The notes beneath the pieces were generated by a model. That model worked only from the letters and a program-made list of their open reading frames with translations, was not told where the DNA came from and made no database searches. A stretch of DNA of 64,000 nucleotides from Novosphingobium fluoreni. Lineage in GTDB: Bacteria > Pseudomonadota > Alphaproteobacteria > Sphingomonadales > Sphingomonadaceae. The DNA is taken from positions 662,409 through 726,408 of the forward strand of contig NZ_JACIDY010000002.1 of the NCBI RefSeq assembly GCF_014196615.1. Reading direction: 5' to 3'. Of the stretch, positions 1 to 8,943 are shown piece by piece. The stretch's first letter is position 1. Each line of letters starts with the position of its first letter. Made by a program: the position numbers and the translations under genes.

Positions 1-1
1 T

Positions 2-547
2 GAAACTGTCCCACGCTACGGCGGCGTCGCCATTGTGCTCCACTGGTTGATCGCACTGCTGATCGCCACGAATTTCATTCTGGTGTGGACGGCGGAAGAC
101 CTGCCCGAAGCGCAGCAGATGCAGCAGATCGCCTTGCACAAGTCGGTCGGTATCTCGGTCCTGATCCTCAGCGTGATCCGCATCCTGTGGCGCATTGCTC
201 ATCGGCCGCCACCGTTGCAGCGCAGCCTGCAACCTTGGGAGCGCGTACTGGCGCGCGCCGTCCACACGTTGTTTTATGTGGCGATGATCGGTATTCCACT
301 GGCCGGCTGGGCCATGGTTTCCGCGCGGGGGCCGGTCAGCGTGTTCGGGCTGTTCAGCATGCCGGCCCTGCCGGTGCCCACCACCAAGGCGGCGGGCGAC
401 ACTTTTTTCGGCATCCATGAAAACCTGGCCACGCTATTCCTGGTGCTGGCAGGGATCCACGTGCTGGGAGCGTTGAAGCACCAGTTCCTTGACCGGGACG
501 GGACGCTGGGACGGATGATCCCGTTCCTCGGTCGTCCGCGGGTCTGA
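2..547 (+). CDS. Cytochrome b561 family protein (5' end cut by window)
   Basis: Integral membrane di-heme cytochrome b561 of the prokaryotic type, expected to pass electrons from the quinol pool to an acceptor. The frame is open from base 2, reading ETVPRYGGVAIVLHW, which is a typical N-terminus of this family, so the true start lies just left of the window; the GTG at 35 is inside the gene. Histidines that suit heme binding are visible in VLHWL, ALHKSVG, HTLFYV and GIHENL, spread over four hydrophobic segments. The visible part is 181 residues, close to full family length. The partner protein is not visible. The gene converges on the SRPBCC gene, with a hairpin between them. Confidence 0.85.
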   Translation, partial: ETVPRYGGVAIVLHWLIALLIATNFILVWTAEDLPEAQQMQQIALHKSVGISVLILSVIRILWRIAHRPPPLQRSLQPWERVLARAVHTLFYVAMIGIPLAGWAMVSARGPVSVFGLFSMPALPVPTTKAAGDTFFGIHENLATLFLVLAGIHVLGALKHQFLDRDGTLGRMIPFLGRPRV

Positions 548-550
548 CGG

Positions 551-593
551 CTGCGGTCAGCCGGACTCGCGCCGCAGCGTGATCCGGCTGACC
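551..593. terminator. Hairpin between convergent genes
   Basis: A perfect 11-bp inverted repeat (GGTCAGCCGGA at 555-565, TCCGGCTGACC at 583-593) has a 17-nt loop. A competing 6-bp pair, CTGCGG at 551-556 and CCGCAG at 572-577, overlaps it. It lies directly after the b561 stop and just before the end of the opposing gene, so a bidirectional transcription end is likely. No clear U-tract follows on either strand. Confidence 0.45.
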
Positions 594-599
594 TCATGA

Positions 600-1064
600 T
601 CAAACAGCTGCGCTTTCGCTTTCACAGATGCCGGCGAGTTGCGCGGCGCAGGCGCTCCATCCCTCGGTAAAGCCCATCGTCTCGTGCTGCTTCATGGTCT
701 CCTCGCCCCAGTGGCGGGCGCGCGCGGTGTAGCGTGTGCCGTCGCCTTCCGGGGCGATTTCCCAAATGCCGATCATGAAGGGGCCGGACGGCTCGAAGTC
801 ACCTACGATGGCGTCGGTGCTGACGAAGCGACGGCCCTCGTCCCAAGCCAGGTAGATGCTATTTTGCGGCATCACTTCGCCGTCAGGTCCGTACATCGTC
901 ATACGACACGCGCCACCGGGCCGGCGATCCTGATGGTCGACTTCGGCGCGCCAGGGGGCAGGGCACCACCATTCGTTTTGCCGGTTGGTCATGACATCCC
1001 ATACCTTTTCGGGCGGCGCGGCGATCAGGCGGGTGATGGTCAGCTCATGCAGGGGCGCGGACAT
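600..1064 (-). CDS. SRPBCC / AHSA1 family protein
   Basis: A 154-residue protein of the START-like SRPBCC fold, family AHSA1 (activator of Hsp90 ATPase-like). The family marks seen are the N-terminal phrase TRLIAAPPEKVWDVMTN, a central strand region around GACRMTMYGPDGEV, and the C-terminal helix with MGFTEGWSACAAQLA. The ATG at 1064 is preferred because GAGGAG lies at proper distance; a longer open frame up to 1181 begins with low-complexity Pro/Arg sequence unlike the family. The ligand is unknown; such proteins bind hydrophobic ligands or act in detoxification. It lies downstream of the glutathione S-transferase on the same strand. Confidence 0.8.
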   Translation of the reverse strand: MSAPLHELTITRLIAAPPEKVWDVMTNRQNEWWCPAPWRAEVDHQDRRPGGACRMTMYGPDGEVMPQNSIYLAWDEGRRFVSTDAIVGDFEPSGPFMIGIWEIAPEGDGTRYTARARHWGEETMKQHETMGFTEGWSACAAQLAGICESESAAV

Positions 1065-1261
1065 GCGATGTCTCCTCAATCGCGATCGGGTGCGCCTGGC
1101 GGGAAATAGGCACGGAAAGGGCGGGCATCCTCGATGCAGAGGCTGACGCTGGGGCGAGGGAGGAGCAGACGGGATGGCCATAATCCCTCAGCATCACGCG
1201 ATCTCTCACTTGCCGTCGACCTGCGGGTAGACGATGCTGGGCGAACGTGACTGCGCGGAGG

Positions 1262-1888
1262 TCATTTCTTCATCGCCTCTATCAGCGCGTTGTCGACCGC
1301 CTTGGCGGTTTTGTACGCCGGTAGCGCCTGGATGCGTTCCGCATAGGCGACCAGGGCCTCGTTCGGTGGGAGAATACCGAAGGTAAGGCCCCAGTCGATC
1401 GAGCTGCCCAGATAGACGTCGGCCATGGTGAACCGCGTGCCGCAGACCCAGGTCCGGTCAGTCAAGAAGGCCTCCAGCGTGTTCATCGTCCGGTCGAAGC
1501 TGCCCCAGCCCGCCATCATTTCCTGATTGCCCGAAGGCTCGAATTTCAGCGCGCGCGAGGTGATGCACTGTTCGATCGGTCCGGCGGCGAAAAGCGTCCA
1601 GCGAAAGTAGTCCGCCGTCTCCGCATCGTTGGGAAGCAGGCCCGCTTCGGGATGCATTTCCGCAAGGTAGAGACAGATGGCGGCGGCCTCAGTCACCACC
1701 CGGTCGCCATCCGGCGCGTGGTGGACGATGGTGGGCACCTTGCCCATCGCGTTCGCCGTCAGGAAGGCCTCGGGCTTGTTCGCCCAGTCCACGATGACGT
1801 GCTGGTAGTCGGCCGCAACTTCATGAAGGGCCCAACGCGCGATTTGCCCGCGCGACATGGGATTGGTGTAGAACGTATAATCAGCCAC
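1262..1888 (-). CDS. Glutathione S-transferase family protein
   Basis: Cytosolic glutathione S-transferase, 208 residues. The N-terminal thioredoxin-like domain has YTNPMSRGQIARWAL, the cis-proline region KVPTIV and the glutathione-binding TEAAAICLYLAE; the C-terminal helical domain carries the GTRFTMADVYL motif (the N-capping box). It would conjugate or reduce electrophiles with glutathione; the substrate cannot be told. The start is set at GTG 1888, where GGGGAGAG sits a few bases upstream and the protein then begins as the family does; the extra 25 residues of the longer frame are not GST-like. Confidence 0.88.
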   Translation of the reverse strand: MADYTFYTNPMSRGQIARWALHEVAADYQHVIVDWANKPEAFLTANAMGKVPTIVHHAPDGDRVVTEAAAICLYLAEMHPEAGLLPNDAETADYFRWTLFAAGPIEQCITSRALKFEPSGNQEMMAGWGSFDRTMNTLEAFLTDRTWVCGTRFTMADVYLGSSIDWGLTFGILPPNEALVAYAERIQALPAYKTAKAVDNALIEAMKK

Positions 1889-2435
1889 GCCGTCTCTCCC
1901 CGGTCTATCTGCTCGGCCAATCTTATGGCAGGCCAGGGAACATGATGGCAACATCGGCTTCACGTCAAGCTACATCAGTGTGATTCTTGCCAAGAACTGA
2001 CGATCCAGAACGCGGCGCCGCCGCTAGCAATTCTGTCGTCCGGGTCAACATTCTAAAGGCCGTGCCGCAACCGAACTGCTAGCTCAGGTGAAAGTCGACG
2101 CAACTTGCCAAAGGATCGTACTGCTGCAAGGCTCGCTAGCCAATCATCGCCCAATCAGATTCCCTGGCGACGTCGAAATCAGCGATCATCAGATCTCACC
2201 AGATGCAGGTGCCTCGGGGGGGCGGTCATACTTCTGCTGGAAATATGTTCGCATCGAGCTCTCCCACTTCGTTTGCATCGCGTCGAACGGCAGTTCAAAA
2301 TTGGCTGGCATATCCACTTCCGCCATCTTGCGATTGGCTCTTCCAAAAAAGCGCGTGGCCGTGCCCTGACCCGAAGGGAAGAAGGGTCACGAACGGTGTT
2401 GCAGCGCAGCGTCGGGTCCTTTAGCGAGAGGCACG
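1889..2435. other. Gene-poor stretch upstream of cobS
   Basis: About 550 bases with no recognised gene. The GC content is visibly lower than in the neighbours. Short frames on the plus strand give low-complexity translations and no clear ribosome-binding sites. The only item worth listing is a 45-codon minus-strand frame, entered separately. The promoter of cobS presumably lies at the right end, but no clear -35/-10 pair was found. Confidence 0.4.
2189..2326 (-). CDS. Possible small protein, 45 residues, unknown
   Basis: A short frame beginning MAEVDMPANFELPFDAM and ending in an Ala/Pro-rich tail. In favour: a balanced, acidic and aromatic composition with balanced codon use, and a purine-rich GGAAGAG about 11 bases before the ATG. 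Against: no family is recognised, the frame stays open upstream, and it could be a remnant of a longer gene. It lies alone between the GST gene and cobS. Ribosome profiling or conservation in related genomes would settle it. Confidence 0.25.
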   Translation of the reverse strand: MAEVDMPANFELPFDAMQTKWESSMRTYFQQKYDRPPEAPASGEI

Positions 2436-3428
2436 ATGACAGACCTTCCGAACCTGCAGGCTGATAGCCGCGACGCCACGATCCTCGCCGCCCCCGACAT
2501 CGAACTGGACGTGCGTGAGACGTTCGGCATCGATATCGACATGAAGGTGCCCGCCTTCTCTAAAGCGGATGAGCGCGTGCCCGATCGTGACGGCAGCTAC
2601 GTGTTCGATCCCGATACCACGCTGGCGATCCTGGCGGGCTTCGCGTTCAATCGCCGCGTGATGGTGCAGGGCTATCACGGCACCGGCAAGTCGACGCATA
2701 TCGAGCAGGTGGCCGCGCGCCTCAACTGGCCCTGTATCCGCATCAACCTGGACGCGCACATCAGCCGGATCGACCTGATCGGCCGGGACGCGATCGTGCT
2801 GCGCGATGGTCTGCAGGTCACAGAGTTCCGTGAAGGCCTTCTCCCCTGGGCGTTGCAGCACCCGGTCGCCCTGGTGTTCGACGAGTATGACGCCGGCCGC
2901 CCTGACGTTATGTTCGTGATCCAGCGCGTGCTGGAGACTGAGGGCAAACTGACCTTGCTCGACCAGAACCGCGTGATCCGTCCGAACCCGAACTTCCGCT
3001 TGTTCGCCACCGCGAACACCGTGGGCCTTGGCGATACCTCGGGTCTCTACCATGGCACGCAGGCGATCAACCAAGGCCAGATGGACCGCTGGAACATCGT
3101 CGTCGGGCTCAATTACCTGCCGGAAAAGACCGAGACCGAAATCGTGAGCAACAAGGTCACCGGCGTCGATGCCAAGACCATTGCCGACATGGTGAAGGTG
3201 GCGGAGCTTTCGCGCCAGGGCTTCATCAACGGAGATATCTCCACGGTGATGAGCCCGCGCACGGTGATTACTTGGGCACAGAACACCGCGATCTTCAAGG
3301 ATGCCGGCTTCGCCTTCCGCTTGTCGTTCCTCAACAAGTGCGACGAGACGGAGCGGATGCTGGTGGCGGAATACTACCAGCGCGTGTTCGGCACGGAGCT
3401 TCCCGAAAGCGTCGTCGCCAAGGCGTAA
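2436..3428 (+). CDS. cobS: Cobaltochelatase subunit CobS (AAA+ ATPase)
   Basis: CobS is the AAA+ ATPase subunit that, with CobT and CobN, inserts cobalt into hydrogenobyrinic acid diamide in the aerobic cobalamin pathway. The 330-residue protein has Walker [10 protein letters not shown] (79-87), Walker [10 protein letters not shown] (about 145-153), and the family phrases [17 protein letters not shown] and [19 protein letters not shown]. Length and N-terminus (a short acidic segment followed by [18 protein letters not shown]) fit the family. Purine-rich GCGAGAGG precedes the ATG. cobT, the usual next gene, is absent: the following gene is on the opposite strand. Confidence 0.93.
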   Translation: MTDLPNLQADSRDATILAAPDIELDVRETFGIDIDMKVPAFSKADERVPDRDGSYVFDPDTTLAILAGFAFNRRVMVQGYHGTGKSTHIEQVAARLNWPCIRINLDAHISRIDLIGRDAIVLRDGLQVTEFREGLLPWALQHPVALVFDEYDAGRPDVMFVIQRVLETEGKLTLLDQNRVIRPNPNFRLFATANTVGLGDTSGLYHGTQAINQGQMDRWNIVVGLNYLPEKTETEIVSNKVTGVDAKTIADMVKVAELSRQGFINGDISTVMSPRTVITWAQNTAIFKDAGFAFRLSFLNKCDETERMLVAEYYQRVFGTELPESVVAKA

Positions 3429-3471
3429 GTTCGGCGCGGGCAGGGAGGTGGAGGCCTCCCGGCCAGTTGCG

Positions 3472-5805
3472 TCAGGCGATCTGCAATCGTCGCAGGGATT
3501 TGCGATGCTCCGGCGGGATGCCTTCCGCCGGTAGCGGCTTGTCGAAAAGGAAGCCCTGCGCCTGGCTGCAGCCCATCGCATCCAGCTTGGCCAGTTGCGC
3601 TTCCGACTCGATCCCTTCGGCGGTGGTCTTCATGTCGAACTTGCGGGCGAGATTGAGCACCGTCTCCACGATTGCCCCGCTGTCCGTCTCCTCCACGATA
3701 TCGCTGACGAAGGAGCGATCGACCTTCAGCTTGTCGAACGGGAAACGGCGCAAGTAATTCAGCGAAGAGTAGCCGGTACCGAAATCGTCCAGCGCGATGC
3801 GCACCCCCAGCGCGCGGAGGCGGTGAAGCGTGCGCAAGTGCATCTCGCAATCCTCCATCAGCAAGGTTTCGGTGATCTCCAGCTCCAGCCGCTCGGGGGC
3901 GACTCCGGTGGCGGCAAGGGCGCTGACCACTTGCTTGAGCACTGCATCGCCCCGCATCTGCGCCGGTGAGACGTTGACGGCGATGGACAAGTCATCGTGC
4001 CACGTCGCCGCCTCCGCCAAGGCTTCGCGCAGCGCCCACTCTCCGATCGCGCCGATCAGGCCCGCTTCTTCGGCCAGGGGGATGAAGTTCGACGGTTCGA
4101 TGATGCCGCGTGTCGGATGATTCCAGCGGATCAGCGCTTCATAGCCGACCGTCCGGCGGGTGCCGATATCCAGCAAGGGCTGGTACCACATCACCAATTC
4201 GCCGCGTTCCAGCGCGACGCGCAGGCTCATCTCCAATTCGCGACGCTCCTGCAACTCGGTCAGCAGCTGCGGGTGGAACATCACGCTGATCGCCCGCCCG
4301 CGCGACTTGGCCTCATACAGCGCCAGATCGGCCGCGCGCAGCACGGTTTCACCGGTGCGGCCATGTTCCGGAGCCAAGGCGATGCCGACGCTGGCGCCAC
4401 AAGGCAGGATCGCATCGTCGCGCACGACCGGGCGGGATAGTTCGGCGACGATGGCGTTACCCAGCACCTCCATGTCGGCAGGGTCGGTCACGTTCCAGGC
4501 CAGCACCGCAAACTCGTCACCGCCGAGCCGCGCCGCGACCATCCGAACGCCCAGCAGCCCTTCCAGCCGCCGCGCCGCCTCGATCAGCACGGTGTCGCCT
4601 GCGGCATGGCCATACGTATCGTTCACCAGCTTGAACGAATCGAGATCGATGAACAGCACACCCGCCATCGCTTCGGGGGAGGAGCGCGCGAGCACTTCAC
4701 CCAGACGCTCGGTGAATACCGCGCGGTTGACCAAGCCGGTCAGGTTGTCGCGCATCGCCATGATGCGGATGCGTTCTTCGTTGACGCGTTGCTCGGTCAC
4801 GTCGTGGACGAAGCAGCGAAAGCCTTCCTCCTGATCGTCAGCGTCGAACACCGGGCAGCCCGAGATCGACCACCAGTGCCGCTCACCGCGAATACGCAAC
4901 GGCACCAGCATGTGGCGAAACTGCTGCCGGCGGCTGACCGACCCGAGCAATGCGCTGCGATCAAGCCCCGCCTCGAACAGCGTGCTGAGCGGGCTGCCGG
5001 AAAGTTCGTCTGCGGTGCGGCCCAGCAATTCGCACAAGCGCTGGGATGGGCGCACCAGCAGGCCTTCGCGATCGACCTCCACCAGAGCGTCGGCGCCATG
5101 CTCGTCATACTGGGTCAGCAACGACCGGATCGTGTCGTTGGCAACGCTGAGCTGGCGTGCCCCCAACTGGCGCGTGGCGAACAGGTTGTAGAGGTGGAAC
5201 AGCGCGTAATGCAGCGCAACGATGCTGAGCGCGGCCATGGGCAGCACAATGCCCGCGTGGGTGCCGGGCGTCGCCACCAGGCCGGACGAAAGCCCGATGA
5301 TCACCAGCGAGGCTGCCGCTACCCCGGCTATCGGCAGTGCCAGGGTAAAGAGCAGGTCGAACAACAGGGACGCTACGCATAACGCCACCGTCACACCGAT
5401 ATCGGTCCCGGCATAGCGTACCATCACCGACACGATCAGCGCCCATGCCACCCCTCTGGCAAGCAGGAAGGCCTGGATTTGCGAGAGCCGGCTCTGGGGA
5501 TTGGCCAGGGGCGTCGCCAACGTGCGGCGAAGCACCAGTTCCCCGGCCATCAAAACGAGAAGGCTCACGCCCGTCAACACCAGCGCCGCCGTGGGCGCGG
5601 TGATCATCAGGGCCAGCGAAATCAGCCCCCGCAGGCCATCCGCCAGCAACCAGGGATAGCGCGCGAATTGCTGCACCCGGCTGCGGATGAACCAATCGCC
5701 ATCGCGGGCCGGAACGTCATGCCGGATCAGGTCTTGCCGAAACACCGGCGAGCGACCGAGGCGGTTCAGGAAAGGCCGGATTGAAAGCATCAAAAGACCA
5801 CTCAC
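3472..5805 (-). CDS. Membrane-bound PAS-GGDEF-EAL cyclic-di-GMP protein
   Basis: A 777-residue signalling protein for cyclic-di-GMP turnover. Residues about 55-205 form several hydrophobic segments; a PAS-like domain with a conserved PAC tail (FRCFVHDVTEQR) covers about 230-340; a GGDEF domain has the intact motif at 428-432 with FIDLDSFKLVND; an EAL domain has YEALIRW (555-561), NVSPAQM, ELEITET, LDDFGTGYSS (672-681) and TAEGIE (728-733). Both catalytic motifs look intact, so synthesis and hydrolysis are both possible; no RxxD inhibitory site is seen before GGDEF. The frame starts at GTG 5805; ATG 5790 is an alternative. It converges on cobS. Confidence 0.93.
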   Translation of the reverse strand: MSGLLMLSIRPFLNRLGRSPVFRQDLIRHDVPARDGDWFIRSRVQQFARYPWLLADGLRGLISLALMITAPTAALVLTGVSLLVLMAGELVLRRTLATPLANPQSRLSQIQAFLLARGVAWALIVSVMVRYAGTDIGVTVALCVASLLFDLLFTLALPIAGVAAASLVIIGLSSGLVATPGTHAGIVLPMAALSIVALHYALFHLYNLFATRQLGARQLSVANDTIRSLLTQYDEHGADALVEVDREGLLVRPSQRLCELLGRTADELSGSPLSTLFEAGLDRSALLGSVSRRQQFRHMLVPLRIRGERHWWSISGCPVFDADDQEEGFRCFVHDVTEQRVNEERIRIMAMRDNLTGLVNRAVFTERLGEVLARSSPEAMAGVLFIDLDSFKLVNDTYGHAAGDTVLIEAARRLEGLLGVRMVAARLGGDEFAVLAWNVTDPADMEVLGNAIVAELSRPVVRDDAILPCGASVGIALAPEHGRTGETVLRAADLALYEAKSRGRAISVMFHPQLLTELQERRELEMSLRVALERGELVMWYQPLLDIGTRRTVGYEALIRWNHPTRGIIEPSNFIPLAEEAGLIGAIGEWALREALAEAATWHDDLSIAVNVSPAQMRGDAVLKQVVSALAATGVAPERLELEITETLLMEDCEMHLRTLHRLRALGVRIALDDFGTGYSSLNYLRRFPFDKLKVDRSFVSDIVEETDSGAIVETVLNLARKFDMKTTAEGIESEAQLAKLDAMGCSQAQGFLFDKPLPAEGIPPEHRKSLRRLQIA

Positions 5806-5889
5806 GATCCCGGCGGACCGGGCTGGTGGCGGGCGACGAGATTGTCGATCCGCAATTAACGAATCGCTGATTAAGATGAGGAAATTGCT

Positions 5890-6657
5890 TCAGGCGAGTT
5901 CCGTATGTTCCACTCCGGAGGAATACGTGGCGCGCAGGAAGTAAAGGCCGTCCGGCGGAGCATTGAGGCCCAGCCGCTGGCGGTCCCGCGCGGCGAGGGC
6001 ATCGGCCACGCGGGCATCGTCCCACCGCCCTATCCCGACAAGCGCCAGGCAACCGACCATCGAGCGGACCTGATGATGCAGGAAACTGCGGGCGCTGGCC
6101 TCAATCACCACATATTCACCCTCTCGCCGCGCGGCCAGCCGGTCCAATGTCTTGAGCGGGCTGCGCGCCTGGCAGTGGGTGGAGCGGAACGTGGTGAAAT
6201 CATGCGTTCCCACCAAAACTTGTGCGGCCCGGTCCATCGCGCCGGCATCCAGCGGCTTGGGCATCTGCCACGCCTGCCCTTTTGCCAGCGTCAGCGGGGC
6301 CCGGCGGTTGAGAATGCGGTACTCGTAAGCGCGGCCGGTACACGAAAACCGGGCATGCCAGTCCTCCGGCATGACCTCGCAAGCCAGCACCGCGATCGGC
6401 TTGGGACGTAGCCAGGCGTTGAGCGCCTCCATAAGCCGGAACGGAGCAATCGGTTTTGCCACGTCGATGTGGGCGACCATTCCCAAGGCATGAACGCCCG
6501 CATCGGTGCGCCCTGCGGCATGCATCGTCACAACCTCGCCCGTGATCGCGCTTGCGGCCTCTTCCACCGCCTGCTGGATCGAGGGGCCGTGCGCTTGCCG
6601 CTGCAAACCCATGAAAGGGCCGCCATCGAACTCCAGCGTGAGGGCGAAGCGCGTCAT
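5890..6657 (-). CDS. truA: tRNA pseudouridine(38-40) synthase TruA
   Basis: TruA isomerises uridines 38-40 in the anticodon arm of many tRNAs. The 255-residue protein has the catalytic motif GRTDAGVHA with the nucleophile Asp52, the N-terminal strand [16 protein letters not shown], and the later family phrases RAYEYRI and HHQVRSMVG. Length matches the family. It follows fmt by only 10 bases on the same strand, so the two are cotranscribed; fmt-truA pairing is common in alphaproteobacteria. Confidence 0.96.
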   Translation of the reverse strand: MTRFALTLEFDGGPFMGLQRQAHGPSIQQAVEEAASAITGEVVTMHAAGRTDAGVHALGMVAHIDVAKPIAPFRLMEALNAWLRPKPIAVLACEVMPEDWHARFSCTGRAYEYRILNRRAPLTLAKGQAWQMPKPLDAGAMDRAAQVLVGTHDFTTFRSTHCQARSPLKTLDRLAARREGEYVVIEASARSFLHHQVRSMVGCLALVGIGRWDDARVADALAARDRQRLGLNAPPDGLYFLRATYSSGVEHTELA

Positions 6658-6667
6658 TCCGGGGATT

Positions 6668-7576
6668 TCAGCCTAGCACCGTACCGACTGGGATCGGCCG
6701 CCCCCGGAGCAAGTCGGCCACGGCCATAGCGGGACGTCCGGCGCGCTGGACGATCGTAGGCTGGATCGCGCCCGATCCACAGGCGATCGTCAGGTCTTCG
6801 CCCAGAACGAGTCCGGCTGGGCCCTCTCCCTCGACCTCGTCGGCGGCCAGAACCTTGAAGCGCTCCCCGTCCAATTCGAAGAATGCGCCGGGGGCGGGCG
6901 CAAAGGCGCGCACCTGCCGCTCGACCTGCTCCGCGCCGGCGGTGAAATCGAGCCGGGCCTCGGCCTTGTCGATCTTCTTGGCATAGGTGACGCCGTCTTC
7001 CGGCTGCGTGACAGGGCGATGGAATGCCAGGTCGCGCAACGTGCCCGCCATCAGTTGCGCACCGCGCTCGGCCAGTTCCTGCGTCAGGTCACCCGCTGTC
7101 TTGCGATCGATCGTGGTGCGCAAGGTGGCGATCATCGGCCCGGTATCGAGCCCGGCCTCCATCCGCATGATCGTGACGCCGGTCGTCGGATCACCGGCCA
7201 GGATCGCCCGCTGGATGGGCGCCGCCCCCCGCCAGCGCGGCAGGATGGAGGCGTGGATGTTGAGGCAACCCAGGCGCGGGGCGTCCAACACCGCCTGTGG
7301 CAGGATCAAGCCGTAGGCTGCGACGACGGCGATATCCGCATCGAGCGCCGCGAGCGTCGCCTGCTCCTCCGCGCCTTTCAGCGAAACCGGGCACCGCACT
7401 TCGACGCCGCGCAGCTCCGCTTCACGCTGGACCGGAGAGGGCGTCAGTTCGCGCCCGCGTCGACCGCCCGGCCGTGGCGGCTGGGTGTAGACTGCGGCGA
7501 TCTCGTGCCCGGCCTCCACCAGGGCGACCAGCGCCGGCACCGCGAACTCGGGCGTTCCCATGAAGATGATGCGCAT
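6668..7576 (-). CDS. fmt: Methionyl-tRNA formyltransferase
   Basis: Transfers the formyl group of 10-formyl-tetrahydrofolate to initiator methionyl-tRNA. The 302-residue protein starts [16 protein letters not shown], has the folate-site phrase [21 protein letters not shown] with the family HxSxLPRxRG core, and DTGPM; the C-terminal OB-like domain includes [16 protein letters not shown]. The ATG at 7576 is chosen since the protein then begins as the family does; the frame extends 12 codons further upstream without homology. It shares a short intergenic region with the divergent recR and precedes truA. def, its functional partner, lies after recR. Confidence 0.96.
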   Translation of the reverse strand: MRIIFMGTPEFAVPALVALVEAGHEIAAVYTQPPRPGGRRGRELTPSPVQREAELRGVEVRCPVSLKGAEEQATLAALDADIAVVAAYGLILPQAVLDAPRLGCLNIHASILPRWRGAAPIQRAILAGDPTTGVTIMRMEAGLDTGPMIATLRTTIDRKTAGDLTQELAERGAQLMAGTLRDLAFHRPVTQPEDGVTYAKKIDKAEARLDFTAGAEQVERQVRAFAPAPGAFFELDGERFKVLAADEVEGEGPAGLVLGEDLTIACGSGAIQPTIVQRAGRPAMAVADLLRGRPIPVGTVLG

Positions 7577-7629
7577 ACGTCCCGGTTTGTTCTTGCGGCG
7601 AGAGGGGCGCAACCCCTATCTGCCCGATC

Positions 7630-8226
7630 ATGGCATCGCAAGAGATCGAGACGCTCGCGGCTGCGCTTTCGCGCTTGCCCGGGCTTGGGCCGCGTTCCGC
7701 CCGCCGCGCGGTGTTGTGGCTGATCAAACGGCGAGAGACGGCGCTGGTCCAATTGTTGGACGCGCTGGGCCAGGTTCAGGCCAGCCTGGTGGAGTGTCAG
7801 GTCTGCGGCAATATCGATACCAGCGACCCTTGCGGCGTCTGCACCGATCCCCGCCGCGATCAGCGCTCGCTTTGCGTGGTTGAGGAAGTGGCCGACCTCT
7901 GGGCGCTGGATCGCGCGCGGTTATTCACCGGCAAGTACCATGTCCTGGGCGGTCGGCTTTCGGCGCTCGATGGGGTGCGTCCAGAGGATCTGGCGATCGA
8001 CCGCCTCCTGGCCCGGGTTGAAGCCGGCGGCATCGATGAAGTGGTGCTGGCCATGAACGCCACCTTGGAAGGGCAGACCACCGCGCACTATCTGGCTGAG
8101 CGGCTGGAGAAATTTCCCTTGCGGATAACGCAGTTGGCGCATGGTCTTCCGGTAGGGGGCGAACTCGACTACCTGGACGAGGGCACGTTGGCGCAGGCCA
8201 TTCGCGCCCGCCGTCCGGTAAGCTGA
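7630..8226 (+). CDS. recR: Recombination mediator protein RecR
   Basis: RecR works with RecF and RecO to load RecA on gapped DNA. The 198-residue protein has an N-terminal helix-hairpin-helix region ([19 protein letters not shown]), a four-cysteine zinc site CQVCGN...CGVC at about residues 57-74, and a Toprim domain starting [14 protein letters not shown]. Length is as expected. It is divergent from fmt and followed by def, with a 77-base gap. Confidence 0.96.
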   Translation: MASQEIETLAAALSRLPGLGPRSARRAVLWLIKRRETALVQLLDALGQVQASLVECQVCGNIDTSDPCGVCTDPRRDQRSLCVVEEVADLWALDRARLFTGKYHVLGGRLSALDGVRPEDLAIDRLLARVEAGGIDEVVLAMNATLEGQTTAHYLAERLEKFPLRITQLAHGLPVGGELDYLDEGTLAQAIRARRPVS

Positions 8227-8303
8227 CATAGCGCGGGCTTGCCACTGACAGTCATCGTCAGGACCACATTGCGAAAAAGCGGTCGCTGCCTTATTTGCAG
8301 GGA

Positions 8304-8873
8304 ATGGCTATTCGCGAGATCATCGAAATTCCCGACCCGCGCCTCAAGCAGGTCTCCGCCCCCGTCACGGTGTTTGACGAGGAATTGCGTACACTTGTCG
8401 CCGATATGTTCGAGACGATGTACGATGCGCCCGGTATCGGCCTCGCCGCCATTCAGGTTGGCGTACCGCAGCGCGTGCTGGTGATCGATCTTCAGCCGGA
8501 TGATCCCGATGCCGAGCCGGAAGTCTGCACCGCCCACGGCGATCATCACCACACCCATCAGCCGACCAAGCGCGAGCCGCACGTCTTCATCAATCCTGAG
8601 ATTCTCGAACCGTCCGAGGAACTTCAGGTCTATCAGGAGGGCTGTCTCTCCGTGCCTGAGATCTATGCGGATGTGGAGCGGCCCAAGCATATCCGCGCCC
8701 GTTGGCAGGACCTGGACGGCAATGTTCACGAGCAGGCGATGGACGGCTTAATGGCGATCTGCCTCCAGCATGAGATGGACCACCTCGAGGGCATCCTGTT
8801 CATCGATCATTTGAGCCGGCTGAAGCGCCAGATGGCCATCAAGAAGCTGGAAAAGCTGCGCAAGGCCGCGTGA
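8304..8873 (+). CDS. def: Peptide deformylase with His-rich insert
   Basis: Metalloenzyme that removes the N-formyl group from new proteins, paired in function with the nearby fmt. The 189-residue protein carries all three motifs: GIGLAAIQ (44-51), EGCLS (112-116, metal ligand Cys) and HEMDH (156-160, two metal-ligand His and the catalytic Glu). Between motifs 1 and 2 there is an insert at about residues 74-92 with the His-rich string HGDHHHTH. ATG 8304 is preferred; AGGGA lies directly against it, an unusually short spacing, and an in-frame TTG at 8295 is possible. Confidence 0.95.
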   Translation: MAIREIIEIPDPRLKQVSAPVTVFDEELRTLVADMFETMYDAPGIGLAAIQVGVPQRVLVIDLQPDDPDAEPEVCTAHGDHHHTHQPTKREPHVFINPEILEPSEELQVYQEGCLSVPEIYADVERPKHIRARWQDLDGNVHEQAMDGLMAICLQHEMDHLEGILFIDHLSRLKRQMAIKKLEKLRKAA

Positions 8874-8943
8874 TCGCGCGGTACTTGTGGATGAACATGC
8901 CGCGGGCTTGACGTTCTCCATTCGTTCCTGATAGGCAGGTTGG

